Positions 1 through 7,348 of a stretch of DNA of 13,997 nucleotides are shown piece by piece. The stretch comes from an uncultured Bacilli bacterium (GTDB taxonomy: Bacteria > Bacillota_I > Bacilli_A > RF39 > UBA660), in NCBI GenBank assembly GCA_947624095.1, contig CANQIR010000012.1:1-13997 (forward strand), in the 5' to 3' direction. Within the stretch, counting starts at the first letter, position 1, and every line of letters begins with the position of its first letter. Under the pieces are notes generated by a model. The model had not been told where the DNA came from. It worked only from the letters and a program-made list of their open reading frames with translations, and made no database searches. The position numbers and the translations under genes are program-made.

Positions 1-665
1 ATCAAGGCGTTGAACACGCTATCCATAATATGGAATTCGATAATATTTATGCTACCAATACCATCTTAGAAGCTTTCATCCACGATTTACCAAAAAGTCA
101 ACTAAAAAAATTAGTTTTTGTCGCTCCTGATAATGGTGCAACTGGTCGAAGAAATGTTTATTTAAATAGCTTTAACTATGATCACATCCATCGTGAAGCA
201 GGTAGTTTTGTTAAACAAAGAGACTACAATCATTTAGTTGATGGTAAATACCCGGTAATTGATCACCAATACTGTGGTAATCCCAATCTTGAAGGTTTCA
301 CTGCTATTGTTAGTGACGATATGATATCTAGTGGTGGTAGTATGTTTGATGTTATAGATGAACTTCAAAAACGCAAAGTAAAGAATATTTATATCTTTGT
401 AACCTATGCCTTATTTACTAAAGGAGTCGATAAATTTGCTGAATACTATAAAGCTGGTAAATTTAATGGCATATATACTACCAATTTATCTTATATCCCT
501 AAAGAATATGAAAAATATCAATGGTTACATATCTGTGACTGTTCTAAACAAATAGCAGAACTTATCTATAATATCCACCATAACTTATCAATATCAAGAA
601 TTATGCACGATAAATCATATCCTGCCAAATTATTAGAAGAAAAATTTTCTTCATCCAAAGACTAA
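1..665 (+). CDS. prs: ribose-phosphate pyrophosphokinase, divergent, C-terminal part (5' end outside window)
   Basis: Probably makes PRPP from ribose 5-phosphate and ATP, feeding purine, pyrimidine, histidine and NAD synthesis in the cytosol. The frame is open from base 3 (QGVEHAIHN...) through the ATG at 30, so the gene starts outside the window and the ATG is internal. Family features are VFVAPDNGATGRR, equivalent to the SPDxGGxxRA segment of Prs, and the PRPP-binding loop VSDDMISSGGS (codons from about base 328), equivalent to DDMIDTAGT. After it come the alternating strands and helices of a type I phosphoribosyltransferase fold and TTNLSYIPKEY, matching the usual TNT...LP stretch. The loop uses SSGGS where DTAGT is normal, and there is a roughly 30-residue C-terminal tail, so this is a divergent form. 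A terminator directly follows the stop. Family assignment is fairly sure; exact substrate preference is not. Confidence 0.8.
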   Translation, partial: QGVEHAIHNMEFDNIYATNTILEAFIHDLPKSQLKKLVFVAPDNGATGRRNVYLNSFNYDHIHREAGSFVKQRDYNHLVDGKYPVIDHQYCGNPNLEGFTAIVSDDMISSGGSMFDVIDELQKRKVKNIYIFVTYALFTKGVDKFAEYYKAGKFNGIYTTNLSYIPKEYEKYQWLHICDCSKQIAELIYNIHHNLSISRIMHDKSYPAKLLEEKFSSSKD

Positions 666-690
666 ATAGCCACCAGCTATTTTTCTTTTA
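664..690 (+). terminator. rho-independent terminator after prs
   Basis: A 7-bp stem AAATAGC/GCTATTT (664-670 with 676-682) has a 5-nt loop CACCA and runs into a T-rich tract, TTTTTCTTTT. The stem overlaps the stop codon of the upstream gene, so it ends the prs transcript and separates it from the next promoter. Confidence 0.75.
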
Positions 691-714
691 CTTAGTAACA
701 CGACGTGTTATAAT
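687..714 (+). promoter_or_regulatory. promoter of the giant HD-domain gene
   Basis: A perfect -10 TATAAT at 709-714 is preceded by TGT (706-708), making an extended -10. A weak -35 TTTACT lies at 687-692 with 16-nt spacing. The start codon at 739 is 24 nt downstream of the -10, leaving a very short leader. The 15-nt string GTGTTATAATATTTT here recurs exactly in the WYL gene promoter (8921-8935, - strand). Confidence 0.65.
696..710. promoter_or_regulatory. palindromic operator candidate in promoter spacer
   Basis: TAACACG-A-CGTGTTA is a perfect inverted repeat with 7-bp arms and one central base. It fills the spacer and touches the first two bases of the -10 box at 709-714. That position suits a dimeric repressor blocking RNA polymerase. 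There is no U-tract and it sits upstream of the start of transcription, so it is not a terminator. The regulator is unknown. Confidence 0.5.
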
Positions 715-738
715 ATTTTTAACATAGAAGGTGATTTG

Positions 739-3700
739 ATGGCGTTATCATTTTGGGAAAAAAGATTAGTAGAAAACCTAAAAAAGCAATATAATACCAA
801 TAATTTAAATCCTAAAAACTATAATTTATTAAGTTATGAAGGCTTTAAAGAATTAGTTGAAGCTCAATGCTTCAGCCCAGCTAATTTAAATCAACTAAAC
901 AACAGGACAGCATTTAAAACTATAACTGCCATTGTTCAAAATGAATTCCCTTCTATAGGAACATATAGATCCCAATCAGTATTTAATTATTTATTGGATA
1001 TCAAAGATGATCGTTTCGTAAGAAAATGTTTCAGAGAATTTCCAGAAGAAACATCTATTAAAATAGCTAATTTTCCTCCCTTTCGTTTAGAAAAATTTTT
1101 ATCCAAAATGAGTCAACCAGATATTATTTCAATTATTGATAATACTCTTCTCGCAAAAAAGAATGGATACTCACTAAACAGCAATCCAATCAATCTTTTA
1201 ACTTATCTTGATTCCGAAGATATTATCGCCGATTACTTAGAGAAATATAACTTTGGTAATATATCAAGTCATAAAGTTTTATTAGATAGAATTAAAAACC
1301 ATTCAACTCTTATTAGATGTCTAAAAGGCATTATTAAAAAATCTTATCAACATTTTAATAGTGTAACCGAAGTAGAAAAATTAGTTAAAGATAAAATCAC
1401 TCACGAAGAATTATTTGAACTTGCTAAAGAAGTGGTAACTAAATATGTTGATATTACACCTACCGATTTAAATCTTTTTACTCTAGATGAACAAAAAGAA
1501 TTACTTAAAATTATTATTTCTTCTAAACCATTTTCTAATAATATAATTCTCCAAAATGTTGTTAATAATGCTATCGAACAATACCATTATCCAGCTATAT
1601 TTCGTGAGTTAGTTGCTATGTATCATTCTAATAATCTTGAAGTCCCTCAAATTGATCTACCACCATCTCTTGGTTCTTTATTAGATGGACTTTCTCCAGC
1701 TCATCAAGACCAACTTTATGAAACAACTGATTATGAACCATTTAAAAATTTTATATATGCTAAAGAGCGTACCTTTAAAGAACCATTGCTATCTTATTTA
1801 GTAGACAATAAACCCAATTTAATATATACGCAGATCAAAGAAGGACTTAGTAAAGAACAAGAAGCAACCTTTTTAGCTGGCGCTAACCTAACTAACTTAG
1901 CAATCAAATTAGGAAACAACTTATCATTAGAAAATATAACTCCTAAAATGCAAGAGACAATGCAAAATAATCTTCAAAATGATAGTTATTGTGCTGAAAT
2001 AATCGAAGCCAATCCCGATTTATTATGTATTTGTTTAGCCACTAATCCCAATCCTAATCTTATCCGTCATGCATTCTCACATAATTTTATTCCCAATCTT
2101 GCAAGCTACCAAGTTTGCCAAGATAATCCATCTCTAAAATCTACTTGGCTAGAATGTTTTCGTAGTTTTGATGGTCATCGTCCAGAATTATCTAAAAGTT
2201 TCAACTCACTATCATTGTGTGAAGATGAAGAAGTAATTAATTTACTTTTAGAAAAATGTGCTCAAAACATAAATCTACCATATGACCAATTTTCTACTAA
2301 ATTTAATGCCCTAAAAAAATATAATCGGGAAATTCTTACCACCTTTGATTATCGTTTATTTAGTGAAAGATTTTCCTTTTTAAATATTAATCGTCTTGAA
2401 ATGATTGGTGCTCATCGTGATATTTCTCAAGCCTTATGTTCCTTAGATACCGCCAATTTAAACCTTATTAAACAAATTATGACATACTCCTCAAACGCTA
2501 ATTGGATTGACTTATTAGATCGAGTCCTATCCAACTTATCTGAATATTCAGAATTAGCTACTGATTTAGTTAATCAAGAATTATCTACAAGTGATCGAGC
2601 AGTATTAGCTAAAACCTTAGTTCAAAAAAACACTTTTAGTATCAAAAATTATAATGATCTTCAAAATTACAACCATCTTGTAGATAATCAAATTGCTACT
2701 TATATTAACAATCATCAATATAAAGAAGCTATTGCTTTATCATTATTAGGTATTAATATTGAAGAATTTAACCGCATCGCCGAAGTTTATTGTAGTGATG
2801 TTGAAAATTTTTGCCAAATATCTACCAATGAAGAACTAAAGAATATAATGACATTAATTAATAATGTCTATAAATGTGATGATGAAGAAAAACTTCGTCA
2901 AATATTTGAAGAAACTCCAAGAGTAATTCATAGTGAAAATCTTTTAGTTAATTTAGATTCGAGTATTCGGGCAGAATTTGCTAAATTATATAATGCTACT
3001 TTATATCATATAGATAGTAAAGATTTAATGCAAACTGTTAGTTTTAAACAAATCATTAATGAAGATGGTACCATTAAATATATTCCTGCTAATGATGGCA
3101 TATCAGTACCTATATATTCCCCAATTGGTTTAGGTTCTACCCAAAAACCATTTGCTTTAGTAATGACTTCTTTAGGTGCTTATTCAGATCATCAAGAACC
3201 AGATGATTATTATGCCAATTGGAATATTGATTTAATCCAATCTCATGGTTTCTGTTGTAGTTATTTAACTAATGATAACTTAGGAACAGCCCGTATCTGC
3301 CACGCTTGTTTAGGATTTACTGACTTTGATCCCGAAGCTCTATTATTATCTGCTCCCTTTGATATTGGTTCTGCCGAAGTTAATAAACAATTTAATACCG
3401 CTAGAAAAGCCAACACTAAATTTTGTACTCCAAGAACTATGGCTAATTCCACCAGACATACCCATAACGAAATGGTATGGGAAAGAAGAAACTTAAGTGA
3501 TCACTCAACCTTTAAAAAGAAACCATCATATGTCGTATTCTTTTGCGAAGACTATCAAAACCTCAATGAAAATGAAAAGAAAATATATGAATCGACTGTT
3601 AAAGCAGCTATCCAATTAGGAGAAAACTCTCCCTTACCAGTCATAGTTGTTGATAGAATGAAAATTGCTAAATATCAACGTCAACAAATTGATGCAAAAT

Positions 3701-5619
3701 TAATGCAAGTTATTACAAATTATCAAGAAGGTTCAATCAGTGAAATAATCACCCTAGCTCTTAACAATATAGTTGGTAACACTTATACTTCCAATGTTAA
3801 TGATATTTATTTTGATTCTAATTTTATTAAATATATAATGGAAACTATTATGAATAAAATAGAGGAATTATTAGCAACCAACCATCGTCAAGAAGCTCTA
3901 GCTATGTATAAAGAACTAGAACAAACAATGAATAGAGAAAGAACATTATCTCGTAGTTACAAATTAATATCTCAATTTTTAGAACCATATCAAAAATTTG
4001 AATTTAAAATGCAGTGTCTTTCTAAAGTAAATGAAACAACGCCTAAATCTTTATTAGGATTAATTAATGCTATTAATGCTTTAGAAGAAGATAATTGTCT
4101 AAATCGTTTTAATAAGCGTCAAATAACCGAACCCAATGCTCAATATTTTACAGCTTCTTATCATATTAAAGACAATTTATTATCATTTCTTGATAACCCT
4201 ACTTTTGTCAAGAAAATCCAAGAATTAGAATCTGATAATATCTATCAACCCAATACCCCATATGATAATCGTCATATGACTAATCTATTTTTCTATGCTA
4301 CATATATTTATAGTCAAAATCCCGAATTATATTCTAATATAGATTTGTCTGATATCTTAGATGCTATTAAGTATCGGACTTGTTCATATATGGATGGTAA
4401 AGAAAATCAAAATCTAACCTCATCTTTAAATAAAGCTGAAAAATTAATGCAAAACGCCAATTATCCATTAGAAAAAATAAATTTTATAAAACTATTAATG
4501 GTTATTCAAAATGAAAAAGAACTAACTCTTCCCAAATTAAAAAGTTTAGTAGAACAATATCATTTAGAAATTCAGCCAGAAAATTTTATCTGGTCCTCAA
4601 CTTGGTTTATTCGTTTAATTAATGATGTAAACTGTTTAGAACATACACGTTTTGTTACCGGTGGTGATTTAGATTATAATTATTTCGCCGATGAATACAA
4701 TTTCCAACTAGCTAAATTTGCTTATCAACTTCAAGAATCATACGCCAATATTGATATTCAAAAATTTATTCAAGAAAATCCTGATATGGCTATCCAAATA
4801 GATAATGCTAAATTAAAATATAGTCCCCAAGAAATAATCCGCTCATTACGTCGTAATACTCTAAAAAATGAAGCTAAAAGCCAAAATACTTTTGAAGAAG
4901 CCTTCCTAGAAATCGACACAGAAGAAAAGACCGATCCACTAGGACTAATTTCCTCAAAGCTAGCAAAATATGGTGACTTACCTAAACAACTATCTATAAT
5001 GGAGTTCTTTAAATTAGTTGAACAAATGCCAAATTATGATTATTTAAAAGCCAAAATAGCATCTAGAGAAAATTTATATCTTGAAATGTCCCCAATTCAT
5101 GGTGCCACTCACGCTAACAATGTTTCCTTATTTGCTACTTTTATTGCTAATAATATAGGTTTAAATGAAACAGATGTAAAAACTATAATTGAAGCTTCTA
5201 TTTATCACGATATTGGCCGTATTGATGATCATAATAGTTATCAACACGGTCGCCTTGGCGCCATTAAATACGCTGCTAAAGTAAACTGCCCAAGGCATAT
5301 TAAAGATTATGAAGTAAAATTCCTAATTGAGGCCCACGCTCTTCATCACTTATCAGATATTCAAGAATTATTTAATCGTTACCAAATTCCACCTGAAGAA
5401 CAAGCCAGATTATTTAAAATGGCCACAGTTATTCGTGATGCAGATGCCTTGGATAGAACAAGATTCTGTCTATTAGAAAATAGAAATAATTTACAAGCTG
5501 ACTTCTTGGTAAATCCAATTAGTAAACAAATAATTGAAGCAGCTCAACGTCTTAACTATGTAATTTATCAAGAATATGTTCAATCACAACTAAAAGAAAA
5601 TCAAAAATCTCTTGTATAG
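739..5619 (+). CDS. giant multidomain protein with C-terminal HD phosphohydrolase domain (1626 aa)
   Basis: Unrecognised large cytosolic protein; no signal peptide or membrane segment is visible. The ATG at 739 is preferred over the TTG at 736 because AGAAGGTGAT ends a few bases upstream. Residues 1 to about 760 read as a continuous alpha-helical, solenoid-like region rich in Leu, Asn and Lys. A more globular, Cys/His/aromatic-rich central domain follows at about 780-990. It holds SPIGLGS, a GFCCSYLT...ICHACLGF segment, the string RHTHNEMVWERR (906-917), and strand patterns KPSYVVFFCED and LPVIVVDR that suggest an alpha/beta fold. Another helical stretch leads to an HD domain at about 1450-1590 with HGATH (1454-1458), catalytic H1490-D1491 in YHDIGR, H1533 and H1536 in EAHALHH, and D1567/D1569 in RDADALD. 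All metal ligands look intact, so phosphohydrolase activity is likely; the substrate is unknown. It is probably co-expressed with the 58-aa gene that follows. Confidence 0.85.
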   Translation: MALSFWEKRLVENLKKQYNTNNLNPKNYNLLSYEGFKELVEAQCFSPANLNQLNNRTAFKTITAIVQNEFPSIGTYRSQSVFNYLLDIKDDRFVRKCFREFPEETSIKIANFPPFRLEKFLSKMSQPDIISIIDNTLLAKKNGYSLNSNPINLLTYLDSEDIIADYLEKYNFGNISSHKVLLDRIKNHSTLIRCLKGIIKKSYQHFNSVTEVEKLVKDKITHEELFELAKEVVTKYVDITPTDLNLFTLDEQKELLKIIISSKPFSNNIILQNVVNNAIEQYHYPAIFRELVAMYHSNNLEVPQIDLPPSLGSLLDGLSPAHQDQLYETTDYEPFKNFIYAKERTFKEPLLSYLVDNKPNLIYTQIKEGLSKEQEATFLAGANLTNLAIKLGNNLSLENITPKMQETMQNNLQNDSYCAEIIEANPDLLCICLATNPNPNLIRHAFSHNFIPNLASYQVCQDNPSLKSTWLECFRSFDGHRPELSKSFNSLSLCEDEEVINLLLEKCAQNINLPYDQFSTKFNALKKYNREILTTFDYRLFSERFSFLNINRLEMIGAHRDISQALCSLDTANLNLIKQIMTYSSNANWIDLLDRVLSNLSEYSELATDLVNQELSTSDRAVLAKTLVQKNTFSIKNYNDLQNYNHLVDNQIATYINNHQYKEAIALSLLGINIEEFNRIAEVYCSDVENFCQISTNEELKNIMTLINNVYKCDDEEKLRQIFEETPRVIHSENLLVNLDSSIRAEFAKLYNATLYHIDSKDLMQTVSFKQIINEDGTIKYIPANDGISVPIYSPIGLGSTQKPFALVMTSLGAYSDHQEPDDYYANWNIDLIQSHGFCCSYLTNDNLGTARICHACLGFTDFDPEALLLSAPFDIGSAEVNKQFNTARKANTKFCTPRTMANSTRHTHNEMVWERRNLSDHSTFKKKPSYVVFFCEDYQNLNENEKKIYESTVKAAIQLGENSPLPVIVVDRMKIAKYQRQQIDAKLMQVITNYQEGSISEIITLALNNIVGNTYTSNVNDIYFDSNFIKYIMETIMNKIEELLATNHRQEALAMYKELEQTMNRERTLSRSYKLISQFLEPYQKFEFKMQCLSKVNETTPKSLLGLINAINALEEDNCLNRFNKRQITEPNAQYFTASYHIKDNLLSFLDNPTFVKKIQELESDNIYQPNTPYDNRHMTNLFFYATYIYSQNPELYSNIDLSDILDAIKYRTCSYMDGKENQNLTSSLNKAEKLMQNANYPLEKINFIKLLMVIQNEKELTLPKLKSLVEQYHLEIQPENFIWSSTWFIRLINDVNCLEHTRFVTGGDLDYNYFADEYNFQLAKFAYQLQESYANIDIQKFIQENPDMAIQIDNAKLKYSPQEIIRSLRRNTLKNEAKSQNTFEEAFLEIDTEEKTDPLGLISSKLAKYGDLPKQLSIMEFFKLVEQMPNYDYLKAKIASRENLYLEMSPIHGATHANNVSLFATFIANNIGLNETDVKTIIEASIYHDIGRIDDHNSYQHGRLGAIKYAAKVNCPRHIKDYEVKFLIEAHALHHLSDIQELFNRYQIPPEEQARLFKMATVIRDADALDRTRFCLLENRNNLQADFLVNPISKQIIEAAQRLNYVIYQEYVQSQLKENQKSLV

Positions 5620-5628
5620 GAGGCCAAT

Positions 5629-5805
5629 ATGGAAAAAGTAAAAGAAGTAATTGATTTAACTCAAAAAAGTATTAAAGAAGAATTTAAAGAAATATCTCAA
5701 ATATGTGCTAACTTAAATAAGGTATTTACTGAATCAACCCCACAACCAGAAATTCCTCAATCTCCTAAAGAAGAATCAACTCCTAAGTTTATATTAAAAC
5801 CATAA
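5629..5805 (+). CDS. small protein (58 aa), translationally coupled to the giant HD protein
   Basis: Too short for most ORF filters but well supported. Its Shine-Dalgarno GGAGG (5619-5623) shares the last base of the upstream TAG stop, with a 5-nt spacer to ATG. This arrangement favours translational coupling with the giant protein. The product begins MEKVKEVIDLTQKSIKEEF, a charged amphipathic helix of about 33 residues, followed by a Pro/Glu/Ser-rich probably disordered tail (about 35-58) ending FILKP. There is no signal peptide, membrane segment or Cys pair. No known family is recognised. The helix plus flexible tail suggests a partner or adaptor of the giant HD protein, which is inference. 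Confidence 0.7.
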   Translation: MEKVKEVIDLTQKSIKEEFKEISQICANLNKVFTESTPQPEIPQSPKEESTPKFILKP

Positions 5806-5823
5806 TTATTAAGCATACTTATG

Positions 5824-6204
5824 CTATTCGATATCTCCGTTATCAGATTTATAGTGAAGTAAAAATCTCTTCTCCGCTGCTTTAGCTTTTTCTTCACTTT
5901 CTTCAATATGCCATTCATAAACTTCTCCCAAACAAGTATACATTTCATAAGCGTGCACATATTCATGGATATTAACACATAAAGTCTCTATGTCTCTAAC
6001 AACAGGGACAACCATTCTAATATCCTGTAAAATATTATCGGTATTCAATCTAGGAAAAACCCCCCAACCAAAATCATTTATTTGCAGCGGCAACCTTTTT
6101 ATTTTACCCCTCATAAATTTATGAAACAATGGATCATTAATTCCTTAATTCTCTAAAGCAATATTCAATAATTTCTGCCAATATTCATTATCAAACTTAT
6201 CCAT
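5824..6204 (-). pseudogene. small HExxH metallopeptidase-like gene interrupted by in-frame TAA
   Basis: Read from the ATG at 6204, with AAGGGGG (6209-6215) just upstream, the frame gives MDKFDNEYWQKLLNIALEN, then TAA at 6145-6147. It continues in the same frame without further stops to TAG at 5824, 126 sense-or-stop codons in all. The downstream part carries IHEYVHAYE (HEYVH at codons 80-84), a gluzincin-type HExxH zinc site, followed by an acidic helix whose Glu residues could supply the third ligand (YEWHIEESEEKAKAAEKRF). Because both sides of the stop are protein-like and one frame, the simplest reading is a nonsense mutation in a metallopeptidase-like gene. An alternative is restart at TTG 6129, giving 101 residues that keep the HExxH motif. 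That TTG has no good ribosome binding site. Sequencing or assembly error is also possible. Confidence 0.6.
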
Positions 6205-6227
6205 AAATCCCCCTTAAAAGCAAATAT

Positions 6228-6255
6228 ATAATAACATAAATTTATAATTAATCAA
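6228..6255 (-). promoter_or_regulatory. promoter of the interrupted metallopeptidase-like gene
   Basis: On the - strand, TTGATT (6250-6255) and TATTAT (6228-6233) are separated by 16 nt. TGT directly precedes the -10 (extended type). The gene start is at 6204. An intact promoter suggests the interruption of the reading frame is recent. Confidence 0.45.
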
Positions 6256-6266
6256 TAATACTATAC

Positions 6267-6295
6267 TTGAAAAATTTATTTTAAAATGCTAAATT
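6267..6295 (+). promoter_or_regulatory. promoter of the Nudix gene
   Basis: TTGAAA (6267-6272), a 17-nt spacer and TAAATT (6290-6295) preceded by TGC form an extended -10 promoter 24 nt before the ATG at 6320. It is divergent from the promoter at 6228-6255 in the same short intergenic region. Confidence 0.5.
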
Positions 6296-6319
6296 AAATA
6301 AAAAGAAAGAAGAATCATT

Positions 6320-6724
6320 ATGGACGTAGTTGGTACAATGTTTTTTAAAGATAAAAAATTATTAATTGATAAACCAAGAAAAAGACCTACCTATCAAATG
6401 ATAGGTGGTCGAGTAGAAGATAAAGAAACCCCGCTAGAAGCTGCTATTAGAGAATGCCACGAAGAATTAGGAGAAGAAGCCATCTTTGATAATAATTTAT
6501 TTGAATTAGTTATGGACTTTAATGAAATTGCTACTAGTGATGGAGTTACTCCAATTCATTTCTACGTATTTAAATATAATGGTGAATTAAAAGGTAATCT
6601 TAATACTTCTGAAGAAATTGAAGCTTTCAAATGGTATGAATCTTCTGATGGTACAGCTATTTTATCAAATACCTTAAAAAACGAAGTAGTACCATTTTGC
6701 TTAAAAAATAATTTAATAAAGTAA
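6320..6724 (+). CDS. Nudix hydrolase
   Basis: Hydrolyses a nucleoside diphosphate linked to another moiety; the substrate cannot be told from sequence. The complete Nudix box GX5EX7REUXEEXGU runs from G30 to about G51: G30, E36, R44-E45, E48-E49 and G51 are all present, so Mg2+ binding and catalysis should be intact. The 134-residue length is normal for a single-domain Nudix protein. The start MDVVGTMFFKDKKLLIDKPRK resembles MutT-like members that begin directly with the first beta strand. The ribosome binding site is a weak purine run (AAAGAAAGAAG). The gene stands alone, converging on the HAM1-like gene 14 nt away. A role in cleaning damaged nucleotides is plausible but unproven. Confidence 0.9.
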   Translation: MDVVGTMFFKDKKLLIDKPRKRPTYQMIGGRVEDKETPLEAAIRECHEELGEEAIFDNNLFELVMDFNEIATSDGVTPIHFYVFKYNGELKGNLNTSEEIEAFKWYESSDGTAILSNTLKNEVVPFCLKNNLIK

Positions 6725-6738
6725 TTATGTTACCATCT

Positions 6739-7347
6739 TCAAAACTTTTTAACTAGTTTTCGACCTTTATAATTTAGTTTATACCAGTTAATAAATTCAT
6801 CTGTCGCACTTGTTCTATTATCTGGTCGATTATTTCTTTCCTCATCTGACATCTCAGCTAAAGTTTTATTACAATTCATTGGGATAAACACGAGCCATAA
6901 ATTTGATTTGGCTCTTTTATTTTGTTCTCCTCTTATTTCACGCGCAAGTGTACCCTTGCTAACACCAAAGAATTGCCAATAATCTTTTCCATCAAAAAAT
7001 GTTAAACAATCGAGAAAACAACAATTTCTATTTTGTACTTGTTTCATTGTTTCCAATAATTCTGTAATATTTGATGATATGCCACTTCTTTTTACAAAAG
7101 CCCCCGGATACCCTGGATTACCAGGATAATCTTCTATATAGAAACCTGAATCCGCAACAAATACAGGAGTTTTAAGTATTTCAAAAGCTTGTCTAGCTTT
7201 TTCTTTTGATATAAATTCTATATCATTAATATTTGGTTCTTCTAAATCACATTTAAAATAATCAATTGTGATTCCAGCTTTTTCAAACTTTTCTTTTACT
7301 GAAACATATTTACCATAGTTTCCCGTTATATAAGTTAAGTTTTCCAT
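6739..7347 (-). CDS. HAM1/RdgB/ITPA-like non-canonical NTP pyrophosphatase, divergent
   Basis: Family members cleave dITP, XTP and similar nucleotides to the monophosphate plus pyrophosphate. Family signs are ITGNYGKY with T8-G9-N10 and K13 for the triphosphate, VADSGF with D66, the PGNPGYPGAFVK loop (75-86) and KTLAEMSDEERN (161-172) near the end. The 202-residue length is normal. Two conserved segments are changed: the purine-binding FGYDPxFxP is replaced by SNLWLVFIP (148-156), and the late SHR motif reads DNR (176-178). The triphosphate site is therefore kept while base recognition is probably altered. The ATG at 7347 lies 1 nt after the SIS gene's TAA, and its ribosome binding site GGAGAAATG is inside the end of that gene, so translation is coupled. 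Its function is probably tied to the SIS protein and under control of the WYL regulator. Confidence 0.8.
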   Translation of the reverse strand: MENLTYITGNYGKYVSVKEKFEKAGITIDYFKCDLEEPNINDIEFISKEKARQAFEILKTPVFVADSGFYIEDYPGNPGYPGAFVKRSGISSNITELLETMKQVQNRNCCFLDCLTFFDGKDYWQFFGVSKGTLAREIRGEQNKRAKSNLWLVFIPMNCNKTLAEMSDEERNNRPDNRTSATDEFINWYKLNYKGRKLVKKF

Positions 7348-7348
7348 A

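Noticed and set aside
3261..3452. 63-codon - strand frame inside the giant gene
   Set aside because: It lies wholly within a long, well-supported coding region on the other strand, has no ribosome binding site and resembles no protein.
5811..5825. Hairpin AGCAT-ACTT-ATGCT between convergent genes
   Set aside because: Only a 5-bp stem and no U-tract on either strand, so not called as a terminator.
5757..5978. 73-codon - strand frame beside the metallopeptidase-like gene
   Set aside because: Out of frame with, and mostly overlapping, the HExxH-containing frame; low-complexity Lys run and no ribosome binding site.
6739..6762. AAAACT...AGTTTT inverted repeat at the end of the HAM1-like gene
   Set aside because: Weak A/T stem within the coding sequence and without a U-tail; no terminator is visible for this operon end.
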